A stretch of 12,476 bases of DNA from Bacteroidales bacterium (GTDB lineage Bacteria > Bacteroidota > Bacteroidia > Bacteroidales > WCHB1-69). The position numbers and the translations under genes were made by a program. The first letter of the stretch is position 1. Every line of letters begins with the position of its first letter. The notes below the pieces were generated by a model. It was given only the letters and a program-made list of their open reading frames with translations. It was not told the DNA's origin and searched no databases. The stretch lies in NCBI GenBank assembly GCA_012519525.1, contig JAAYQB010000164.1:1-12476 (forward strand), written 5' to 3'. Below are positions 1 through 6,472 of the stretch, piece by piece.

Positions 1-2
1 AC

Positions 3-328
3 GCCACTTTTGATTTAAAAGAGGAGCTAAACTTTTTTCTTGACCTTTTTTCCATAAGACAACTTTTTAATTATTTATACGTTAATTTTTTTTATTTTGT
101 TGTCCTAAAAAAGGGAACCATTATACAGTTGGTGTTTTTGTATATTTTAAAAGAAGTGAAATCAATAAGTTTTTATTGGGAATTCAAAAATGGGGAGGAC
201 ATCCTTCACGCTTACTTTTTTATCCGGAATATGTTTTAAAAGTGATAAACGGATTAGAAAAGCTATATGATGAACAAGGCATATTGATTATAGAGAATAA
301 ATATGTTGAAGGAAAAATTGTTGAATAG
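3..328 (+). pseudogene. 3' end of an unrecognised gene, frame-disrupted or frameshifted
   Basis: No family is recognised. From the left edge one frame is open at positions 3-236 (stop 237-239). The -1 frame is open at 86-325 (stop 326-328). The second frame reads like genuine protein in its later part, with segments such as KFLLGIQKWGGHPSRLLFYP and VINGLEKLYDEQGILIIENK, but it contains no ATG, so it must be entered from upstream. Only the first frame is open upstream, and its beginning (ATFDLKEELNFFLD) also looks protein-like. A run of six A followed by GGG at 107-115 is the natural junction and contains A AAA AAG in the upstream frame. Possible explanations are a frameshift mutation in a decaying gene, a sequencing error in a homopolymer, or programmed -1 frameshifting. 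The gene starts outside the window. The 220 bases between it and the next gene show nothing recognisable except the promoter at 476-483. Confidence 0.35.
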
Positions 329-455
329 CAATAAAACAACCCAAAGAAGACGCTCTCATACAACGTAGCGGATTGATACCTAAAAAATAGATATTCTAAA
401 AACTTATTGGAAAATAAAAATTTATTTTTTTCATTTCAAATTAAAAATAAGATGG

Positions 456-483
456 TTTCTTACAAAAAAAAGTAATACTTTTG
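456..483 (+). promoter_or_regulatory. Promoter of the LysE-family gene
   Basis: TACTTTTG at 476-483 fits the Bacteroidota -7 element TAnnTTTG and is followed by C, as in the other promoters here. A TTTC at 456-459, 16 bases upstream, is a possible weak -33 element. The start codon lies 65 bases downstream of the box. The spacing and A-rich spacer resemble the promoters at 8950-8976 and 11322-11348. Confidence 0.55.
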
Positions 484-548
484 CATTTATTAAAAAAATT
501 AAGATAAAAACAAAAGATTAATAATACGCAACATAAAAAGAGACTCTT

Positions 549-1199
549 ATGACGCCTATTTTATTTTCTTTATTAAAAGGTATGTTGATTGGACTTCCTT
601 TTGTTTTTGTGATAGGACCGGCACTGTTTTCGATTCTGCAAACAAGTATCAGTAAAGGTTTTTATTCGGGCTTGCAATTAGCAATTGGAATATCTATCAG
701 CGACTTACTAATTATGTCGCTTTGTTATTTCGGCTTAATACAATTCTTAGGAAATACTACTTTTAAAATCATTTTAGGTTTTGGCGGAAGTCTCATTATG
801 ATAGTATACGGTATGTATATGTTTTATAAAGGTTCGGCAGAGCCTAAAACTATCAGCAAAGAAATCAAGTTGAAAATCAACTGGACAGGCGTATTTACCG
901 AAATTATCAAAGGTTTCTTTTTAAATATCATGAATCCCTTTTTATGGATTTTATGGTTATCTATTATTTCTTCCGGAACAGCCAGAAGCACGAATGCCGA
1001 ATCCGTCGCTTTTATGTTGGGTATTGTTATCATGATTTTCACAACCGATTCTTTGAAAGCATTTTTTGCCAATAGAATCAAAAAAATACTTTCCCCAAAA
1101 GTTATTGTTACTATCAATAAAGTAGCGGGAATACTTTTATTTTTATGTGCTATTTTCTTAATTGTCAGAACTTTAATTAGCTTCGACATTGTCGGATAG
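549..1199 (+). CDS. LysE/RhtB-family amino-acid exporter
   Basis: This is a 216-residue inner-membrane protein of the LysE/RhtB translocator family, which exports amino acids or related small molecules. The substrate cannot be told from sequence. About six hydrophobic segments are visible: residues 5-30, 40-65, 73-93, 120-141, 152-172 and 188-210. The family signature near the N-terminus is present (IGPALFSILQTSISKGF, residues 22-38, with the conserved Gly-Pro), followed by GLQLAIGISISD. The second conserved element, NPFLWILW at 129-136, matches the NP-x-x-x-x-W region of the family. Length is normal (about 200-220). The start is the first ATG after an A-rich leader with a weak AAAGAGA purine stretch. 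The gene is monocistronic and converges on mnmD, with only 34 bases between the two stop codons. Confidence 0.85.
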   Translation: MTPILFSLLKGMLIGLPFVFVIGPALFSILQTSISKGFYSGLQLAIGISISDLLIMSLCYFGLIQFLGNTTFKIILGFGGSLIMIVYGMYMFYKGSAEPKTISKEIKLKINWTGVFTEIIKGFFLNIMNPFLWILWLSIISSGTARSTNAESVAFMLGIVIMIFTTDSLKAFFANRIKKILSPKVIVTINKVAGILLFLCAIFLIVRTLISFDIVG

Positions 1200-1233
1200 A
1201 ATTTTTCCTGTTTTCCGCACTTTTTTGTAATAA

Positions 1234-1899
1234 CTACAACTTAATCGCCCGTAGCATTTCTCGTTTTTTAGCAAATCCTTCTAAGCGTTCGACTTTAAAA
1301 CCAATGGCTTCCATTTGCCGTCTTACGCTACCTTTAGCAGAATAAGTGCATAACACAGCACCTACTTTCATTGCGTTATAAATGTTCAAAAACACTTCTT
1401 TTGTCCAAAGTTCGGGCTGTTTATCGGGTGCAAAAGCATCGAAATAAACAAGGTCATACTGCTCATCATCAAAAATCATTGATGTGATAGAAGCAGCAAA
1501 AAGTCTTAATCGAAATTTATCGGTAATAGGATAATATTGATTATCAAAAGGAACAGCATGCAACTTCAAGAATATATCTTTTGAAATATCGGGATAAACC
1601 TCAAAATAATTGAGCGATTGAATTTCTTCATTGTTCAATGGAAAAGGTTCGAGAGCCGTATAATTCAGCATTTTATTTTCACGCGTAAACACTTCGCTTA
1701 GTGCCGCATTTAAAGCCGTACCAAAGCCTATTTCAAGAATATGTAAACTTTCTTTTTGCTGCAAAGAAAGTAAACCCGTCTTAATAAAAACATGCAATGA
1801 TTCGTTGACGGCACCATTTAAACTGTGATAATGCTCATTGAGTTGAGGAACAAAAATAGTAGTAGAGCCATCGTCTGTTACACACAATCTTCGCAACAT
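1234..1899 (-). CDS. mnmD: tRNA (5-methylaminomethyl-2-thiouridine)(34)-methyltransferase MnmD
   Basis: This 221-residue SAM-dependent methyltransferase corresponds to the N-terminal methylating half of MnmC. Stand-alone versions (MnmD, DUF752/Methyltransf_30) methylate the aminomethyl group on wobble uridine 34 of certain tRNAs to give mnm5(s2)U. Visible signatures are the entry motif YHSLNGAVNESLHVFI (24-39), the SAM-binding LEIGFGTALN (55-64), the acidic ribose-binding LEP (83-85), the catalytic-loop motif DAFAPDKQPELW (154-165), YSAKGSVRR (186-194) and the terminal family motif KKREMLRA (211-218). No FAD-dependent oxidase domain (MnmC2) is fused, so the substrate should be nm5U rather than cmnm5U. 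It is the last gene of a three-gene unit, and only two bases separate its ATG from the stop of the DHOD-like gene. Confidence 0.9.
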   Translation of the reverse strand: MLRRLCVTDDGSTTIFVPQLNEHYHSLNGAVNESLHVFIKTGLLSLQQKESLHILEIGFGTALNAALSEVFTRENKMLNYTALEPFPLNNEEIQSLNYFEVYPDISKDIFLKLHAVPFDNQYYPITDKFRLRLFAASITSMIFDDEQYDLVYFDAFAPDKQPELWTKEVFLNIYNAMKVGAVLCTYSAKGSVRRQMEAIGFKVERLEGFAKKREMLRAIKL

Positions 1900-1901
1900 G
1901 C

Positions 1902-2897
1902 TTACTCTATACCGGCGAAGTATTTCATAAATTGAACACGTAAATACGCATTAGGATCTTGTACATTTTTATAGCTCATTTTCCCTTTAAAATCGGCTAT
2001 TTTTTGGTATTGATGTCGTTGCATCCAATCCGTCAATTCTTCCCTAACGGTTTTGATATGTCCTATTCCTTTATTGTATAACACACTCACTATTTGAACC
2101 GTATCGGCTCCTGCCAACAATTGTTTTACCACATCTTTTCCGCTCACGATTCCCGAAGTAGCACTTAAATCCGCATCAACATGATCGTTCATTATCGAAA
2201 TCCAACGTAAAACAGAATGAAATCCTTTCCCCTCTTTATGAATACCTGCGCTGGTAACTTTCATGTTTTCTATGTCTATATCAGGCTCATAAGGACGATT
2301 AAACAGCACTAATGCATTGGCACCGCTATATGTAAATGTTTGCAAAACTTTAACCAAAGATGAAAAGTAAGGACTTATTTTAACAGCCAAAGGTATGGAT
2401 ATGTTTTCTTTTACGTGGCGAATAATGCGGATATATTTTTCTTCGTATTCTTTTGAAGTTTTATCATCATCAATCGGTAGTAAGGAAATATTTAACTCCA
2501 ACGCATCGGCACCGGCATCTTGCATACGTTTGGCAAAGTTAACCCAATCGCCATCCGATACGCAATTAATACTCCCTATAATAGGAATATGAGTCGATTT
2601 TTTTAGTTGAGATATCAAATTAGTATATTTTTCATACGAGGCTATTTCGGTGTAATTTTTAATATAATCCAATGCACCGGAATGCATATAGCTATCGTCT
2701 AACTCTTTGTAAGCATGGCTCGTTTCGACGATGATTTGCTCCTCGAAAATTGATTTTAAAACAACAGCACCTGCTCCACATTCTTCCATTTGCTGTATTT
2801 TTTCCAAAGAATTGGTCAAACCGCAACTTCCTACTATAATGGGCGATTTTAATTGTAATCCCATATAGGTACACGATAAATCTACTTCCTTTTTCAT
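1902..2897 (-). CDS. Dihydroorotate-dehydrogenase-like FMN protein lacking the catalytic base
   Basis: This 331-residue TIM-barrel flavoprotein homolog belongs to the DHOD-like subfamily that is separate from PyrD. Supporting features are SPIIVGSCGLT near the N-terminus (18-28), a conserved lysine in AVVLKS (44-49), ELNIS (134-138), AVKISP (171-176), LVLFNRPYEPDID (196-208), SATSGI (245-250) and LAGADTVQ (261-268). True class 1 enzymes have a Cys and class 2 a Ser directly after the ELN-x-S strand (N-x-S-C/S-P-N). Here the sequence is NISLLP, with Leu139 in that place, so dihydroorotate oxidation by the known mechanism is unlikely. The FMN-binding core looks intact. The true reaction is unknown and calling it pyrD would be misleading. 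It is the middle gene of an operon, 25 bases after pepE and 2 bases before mnmD, with no promoter box in either gap. Confidence 0.8.
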   Translation of the reverse strand: MKKEVDLSCTYMGLQLKSPIIVGSCGLTNSLEKIQQMEECGAGAVVLKSIFEEQIIVETSHAYKELDDSYMHSGALDYIKNYTEIASYEKYTNLISQLKKSTHIPIIGSINCVSDGDWVNFAKRMQDAGADALELNISLLPIDDDKTSKEYEEKYIRIIRHVKENISIPLAVKISPYFSSLVKVLQTFTYSGANALVLFNRPYEPDIDIENMKVTSAGIHKEGKGFHSVLRWISIMNDHVDADLSATSGIVSGKDVVKQLLAGADTVQIVSVLYNKGIGHIKTVREELTDWMQRHQYQKIADFKGKMSYKNVQDPNAYLRVQFMKYFAGIE

Positions 2898-2922
2898 ACG
2901 TCGTGTTTTTTAATTTAAGATT

Positions 2923-3681
2923 TTATTTCAATAAAAAACTCACATCAGTACCGGGTTCTATTTCGATTGCTTCTTTATTGTATTCAAAAACAATCATTTT
3001 CTTTCCGCCTTTGAGTTGCATCTTATCGCCTTTTACCCACAAAGAGGTTGCTTCACGCAATCCGACTACTTTCATTTTCTGATTCACGGCTAAATATTCG
3101 TTCAGCCTGTCTTGACGTGTTTCGCCTCCGTGTTTTATCATTTTATCGATTTCGGGCTGTGGGTCTAAATAATGAGGATTGATTTGAAAAGGAATTAAAT
3201 TCAGAGCTTTAAAACTTTCCGGTTGCACAATGGGCATATCATTCGTAGTGCATAAAGTAGGACAAGCTACATTGGAACCTGCACTCCAACCTATATAAGG
3301 AACTCCTTTTTTCACTTTTTCTCTGATGACATCCATCAATTTAAAAGCATGTAATTCAGCAACTAAATGAAAAGTATTACCTCCTCCTACAACGATACAA
3401 TCAGCTTTAGCAACCGCCTCGGCTTTATTGCTATACGTATGAACAGATGAAAGATGAGTAAAGCCAAGTTTTTCAAACACTGCTTTTACTCTTGCTTCAT
3501 AGGCATCATAACTTGCCGGATAGGCTTTTCCGGCTATATTCACGCCTGCAAAAGGAACAAATAAGATATTACTTTTAGCATTAATTTGATTTTTCTCACA
3601 AAAATATTCTATCTGATTCAATGCCCATGCTAAATAAGGCTCTCCATAATTTGTTGAATTACTAAACAATAATAAATTCAT
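2923..3681 (-). CDS. pepE: Dipeptidase E (alpha-aspartyl dipeptidase, peptidase family S51)
   Basis: This is a 252-residue cytoplasmic serine peptidase of family S51, which cleaves dipeptides with N-terminal aspartate. The nucleophile elbow GWSAGSN places the catalytic serine at 133. The triad histidine is in NPHYLDP (His170), 37 residues later, the same spacing as Ser120-His157 in Salmonella PepE. Glu210 in GLREATS is the probable third triad member. VVGGGNTFHLV (97-107) is the conserved strand-loop before the elbow. The N-terminus MNLLLFSNSTNYG is typical of the family, which fixes the start. Length is close to the usual 230-250. It is the first gene of the pepE - DHOD-like - mnmD operon, served by a -7 box at 3736-3743. 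Confidence 0.9.
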   Translation of the reverse strand: MNLLLFSNSTNYGEPYLAWALNQIEYFCEKNQINAKSNILFVPFAGVNIAGKAYPASYDAYEARVKAVFEKLGFTHLSSVHTYSNKAEAVAKADCIVVGGGNTFHLVAELHAFKLMDVIREKVKKGVPYIGWSAGSNVACPTLCTTNDMPIVQPESFKALNLIPFQINPHYLDPQPEIDKMIKHGGETRQDRLNEYLAVNQKMKVVGLREATSLWVKGDKMQLKGGKKMIVFEYNKEAIEIEPGTDVSFLLK

Positions 3682-3735
3682 GTCGTTTTTTATTTAATTT
3701 ATATTTTTTTATTTTTTTATCATAATACGGTTATG

Positions 3736-3743
3736 CAAAAATA
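3736..3743 (-). promoter_or_regulatory. -7 box of the pepE operon promoter
   Basis: On the minus strand this reads TATTTTTG followed by C, matching TAnnTTTG. It lies in the 73-base gap between the end of the MurD-type gene and pepE, 54 bases upstream of the pepE ATG. No convincing -33 element is seen. Confidence 0.5.
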
Positions 3744-3754
3744 GTAAAAAAGTT

Positions 3755-5137
3755 TTATTTTTTTGCATTTTCATTAATAAATGATTTATAAACTTCTCCT
3801 CTTTCTTCAAAGTTTTTAAAAGCATCGTAACTCGAAGCTGCGGGCGACAACAAACAAATACAATGTTTTGCCGTAATTTTCTTTGCTAAATCTACGATTT
3901 TCTTATAATCATCTAATAAATAAAAATTCTTATTTTCAGGCTGTTGACAAAGCTGCATCATGCGTTCGCCCGCTTTGCCCGTAAAAATAAAATTTTTCAC
4001 TTCCGATTCCATTATTATTTCTTTTAAGGGACTATAGTCAATCCCTCTATCCATGCCGCCTAATATCAGCGTGTTCACATTTTTCAATGCCTGCAAAGCG
4101 GCAATGGTTGCTTGTGGAATGGTAGAAATGCTATCATTATAAAAAATAACATCGTCAATCGTTGCAACATACTCTAAACGATGAGGTAAAGGTCGAAAAC
4201 TCATTACGGCATCTTTCAGCTGTTGATAATCCGAAACCGGATAAGCTAATAAAACTGCTAATATAGCCGCACTGACATTCTGTAAGTTATGATTCCCTTT
4301 TAAAGGAAATGTATCATCAACGGCAAAAAGTTTTTCTTCTTTACTATTGCGTTTCAAGACGAAATAATTATCTTTCACATAACAAACCGCCGCTTTGTCG
4401 TACGCATAAGAAAAGCCGTAGCGTTGAGAAGCTATGGTTGTTGTTTTCAATAATTGATTTATCAAATCATCGCTTGTATTATAAATAAAACTGTCGTTGC
4501 CGTTTTGGCAAATTGCAATATTTAATTTTGCCGACTGATAATCATAAAAACTGTTATAATGGTCTAAATGTTCCTCAAATAGGTTAAGTAAAACGCTAAT
4601 AGCAGGTGCTTTTCGAATAAATTCCAATTGATGAGAAGATAACTCTATAACAATTTTTTCTTTTTCTCCTATTTGAGGAATGATATCGAATAAGGGAATT
4701 CCAATATTGCCGGCAAAAAGTACAGGTGCATGCAGCGATTGTAACACATGATACACCAAACTTGCAGTCGTACTTTTTCCTTTCGTTCCTGTAATTCCAA
4801 TACATTGACATCCATAAGCCTGTAAAAACAAATCCGTTTGCGAGGTGATTTTTTTTCGTTGAATACGATGAAGGTGATTTTTTAAACTTATACCGGGCGA
4901 TTGAATAACAACATCATAATCATTAATGGTATCTAAATAATTCTCCCCTACTATCCAACGATATTTCCCCCCCTTCAATTCTTCCGTATCCAAATTTTCG
5001 TTAGCATCTGCTATTGTAACATCTGCATTTCGAATGTTTTCATTAATAAAACGCAAAGTAGACTTGCCCTCTCTTCCAAAACCGAGCAGAAGAATCCGTT
5101 GATTGTTCAAACGAGCAAGAATATCGTTTTTAGCCAT
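3755..5137 (-). CDS. murD: MurD-type UDP-N-acetylmuramoyl-L-alanine--glutamate ligase, divergent (MurD2-like)
   Basis: This 460-residue Mur ligase catalyses ATP-dependent addition of glutamate (D-Glu in classical MurD) to UDP-MurNAc-L-Ala in the cytoplasm. Three domains are visible: an N-terminal Rossmann domain starting ILLLGFGREGKST (15-27), a central ATPase with P-loop GITGTKGKST (114-123), ELSSHQLE (165-172), NLFEEHLDHY (185-194), the probable carbamylated Lys204 in YQSAKLNI and GNHNLQN (281-287), and a C-terminal domain with PLPHRLE (317-323), LILGGMDRG (357-365) and SPAASSYDAFKNFEERG (431-447). Glutamate-site residues Ser436 and Phe443 match E. coli Ser415 and Phe422, but E. coli Lys319 in NDSKAT is Ile337 here (NDSIST) and Lys348 appears to be Arg364. 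The gene is not in a dcw cluster, so it may be a second, MurD2-like paralog; I infer this from motifs only. The ATG overlaps the stop of the upstream amidohydrolase by 8 bases. Confidence 0.8.
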   Translation of the reverse strand: MAKNDILARLNNQRILLLGFGREGKSTLRFINENIRNADVTIADANENLDTEELKGGKYRWIVGENYLDTINDYDVVIQSPGISLKNHLHRIQRKKITSQTDLFLQAYGCQCIGITGTKGKSTTASLVYHVLQSLHAPVLFAGNIGIPLFDIIPQIGEKEKIVIELSSHQLEFIRKAPAISVLLNLFEEHLDHYNSFYDYQSAKLNIAICQNGNDSFIYNTSDDLINQLLKTTTIASQRYGFSYAYDKAAVCYVKDNYFVLKRNSKEEKLFAVDDTFPLKGNHNLQNVSAAILAVLLAYPVSDYQQLKDAVMSFRPLPHRLEYVATIDDVIFYNDSISTIPQATIAALQALKNVNTLILGGMDRGIDYSPLKEIIMESEVKNFIFTGKAGERMMQLCQQPENKNFYLLDDYKKIVDLAKKITAKHCICLLSPAASSYDAFKNFEERGEVYKSFINENAKK

Positions 5138-6332
5138 TTGTTTTTAATTTACTCAATAGATTTACAGCTAAATAAGCCATTAAGCCGGGCGAATGCTTTA
5201 AAGCCGTTTCGTTAATGTCAAAATCGGGTGCATGTAAATTGAGTTCTTTCCCTTCAATTTTTACTCCCAAACGATACATAAGAGAAGGTACCTGCTGTGT
5301 AAAATAAACAAAATCATCGCCTGTCATTCTAGAGGGAATTTCCAACACATTGTCATCGCCTAAATAGCACTTTGCCGCTTCCTCGCTCCAGCGAGTAATG
5401 TTTGCATCGTTGCATAAAACAGGATAACCCGTTACAATACGTACGTTAGCCGTACCACCATGCTCTGCTGCTACCTTAACGATTGTTTTCTTTATCAATT
5501 TATGGGCTTCTTTTCGCCAATTTTCATCAAAAGTACGTAAAGTACCTTCCAAACACACTTCGTTGGGAATAATATTGGTTTTTCCCGCTCCTATAATGTG
5601 TCCAAAAGTAAAAACAGTAGGAAACTCGTCGGGAACCATTGCTTTAAATTGCTTATCAACTTCTAACAAAGCATGGGCAGTTATCATAATAGGATTTGCC
5701 AACGAATGAACAACGGCTGCATGACCGCCTATCCCTTTAATACAAACATAAATTTCGTCGGTAGAAGCCATAAACTTCCCTTCTTTCATTCCGACTTTTC
5801 CGGTATCAAGTTCGGGCGAAACATGCATTGCCAGCATTGCTTTAATATTTTCATCCATCAAACCCGCTTTTATCATACGAATAGCACCGCCGGGATATTT
5901 TTCTTCCGACGGCTGAAAAAACAATTGCACTTTTCCACTCCACATATCCCTTGTTTGCTGTAAAATATTAGCAGTCGTAAGCAAAGAAGCCGCATGAACA
6001 TCGTGTCCGCATGCGTGCATAATTCCTTTGTTGACAGATTCATAAGGCGCATTTGTTTTTTCTTCTATGGGCAAAGCATCTATATCTGCCCGCAAGCCTA
6101 TCATTACACCATTCTCCCGACCTTCGATAGTGGCAATAACCGCCGTATCGTTGAGATGTAAATGTGAATCAATACCATAAGATTTTAATGTGTTGTAAAT
6201 GTAGCGAGCCGTAACAAACTCACGTTCCGACAATTCAGGATATTGATGTATCTTTCTTCTTAAACGTATCGTTTCAACAAACAGTTTTTCCGATAATTCT
6301 TGTATCTGTTCTAATATGTTTTGCATTTTCAT
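5130..6332 (-). CDS. M20 family metallopeptidase / amidohydrolase (hippurate-hydrolase-like)
   Basis: This cytoplasmic zinc amidohydrolase of family M20 removes acyl groups from N-acyl amino acids or opens small peptide amides. Counting from the ATG at 6330-6332 it has 400 residues. Conserved elements are IHQYPELS (29-36), LRADIDALP (80-88), MHACGHDVHAA (105-115, metal-binding Cys108 and His110), QPSEE (140-144, catalytic and metal-binding Glu pair), MHVSP (169-173), GIGGHAA in the dimerisation lid domain, and the C-terminal metal-binding His in LHAPDFDINE. A longer reading from TTG at 6345-6347 is rejected because that codon lies inside the -7 promoter box. ATG at 6324-6326 is an alternative start. 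Its stop overlaps the MurD-type start (shared ATGGCTAA), implying translational coupling. The exact substrate is unknown; N-acetyl-diaminopimelate or hippurate-type amides are possible. Confidence 0.88.
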   Translation of the reverse strand: MKMQNILEQIQELSEKLFVETIRLRRKIHQYPELSEREFVTARYIYNTLKSYGIDSHLHLNDTAVIATIEGRENGVMIGLRADIDALPIEEKTNAPYESVNKGIMHACGHDVHAASLLTTANILQQTRDMWSGKVQLFFQPSEEKYPGGAIRMIKAGLMDENIKAMLAMHVSPELDTGKVGMKEGKFMASTDEIYVCIKGIGGHAAVVHSLANPIMITAHALLEVDKQFKAMVPDEFPTVFTFGHIIGAGKTNIIPNEVCLEGTLRTFDENWRKEAHKLIKKTIVKVAAEHGGTANVRIVTGYPVLCNDANITRWSEEAAKCYLGDDNVLEIPSRMTGDDFVYFTQQVPSLMYRLGVKIEGKELNLHAPDFDINETALKHSPGLMAYLAVNLLSKLKTNG

Positions 6333-6422
6333 TTTAAATATCTGCAAAAATATATCTTTTTATGCTTGTTATCACTAAAAAAAATAAATTATTAAAAAAA
6401 TTAAGAGTAATGTAACATTTTA
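6332..6422. repeat. 91-bp direct repeat, copy A (M20 promoter region)
   Basis: This is nearly identical to 7970-8060 in the same orientation, at a constant offset of 1638 at both ends. By eye there are five substitutions and two compensating single-base gaps, and the first 43 bases match without a difference. The left end stops at the last base of the ATG of the M20 gene. The block therefore carries that gene's promoter and whole leader. Confidence 0.9.
6345..6352 (-). promoter_or_regulatory. -7 box of the M20-murD operon promoter
   Basis: The minus strand reads TATTTTTG followed by C. The ATG at 6332 is 12 bases downstream, so the 5' leader is only a few bases long. The box lies inside the 91-bp repeat and is duplicated at 7983-7990. 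No good -33 match is seen. Confidence 0.55.
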
Positions 6423-6472
6423 TAGATTTCTGTTAGTTTGAAAAAATTAAAGAAAAATAACAAGACGATTTT

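Noticed and set aside
329..475. Possible small RNA or tRNA remnant in the left intergenic region (e.g. around 340-385)
   Set aside because: No cloverleaf, strong hairpin or known motif can be drawn; only A/T-rich sequence leading into the promoter.
824..1189. Open frame of 121 codons opposite the LysE gene
   Set aside because: It is antisense to a clear family member, and its composition mirrors the complement of a membrane protein. No promoter or family was seen.
1200..1233. Bidirectional terminator between the LysE gene and mnmD
   Set aside because: The 34-base gap has short T runs but no convincing stem-loop.
1902..2897. Annotation as PyrD dihydroorotate dehydrogenase
   Set aside because: The catalytic Cys/Ser after ELNIS is Leu139, and the motifs fit the separate DHOD-like subfamily.
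5673..5963. Open frame on the plus strand inside the M20 gene, and similar antisense frames at 2395-2592, 8736-8990, 10686-10985 and 12131-12331
   Set aside because: All are antisense to well-supported genes, or, for 8736-8990 and 10686-10985, mostly so with the remainder in promoter or intergenic DNA. They have no recognisable domains.
6333..6347. Longer M20 reading frame beginning at TTG 6345-6347
   Set aside because: The TTG lies inside the -7 box TATTTTTG, so it would precede the transcript start. ATG 6330-6332 or 6324-6326 is the likely start.
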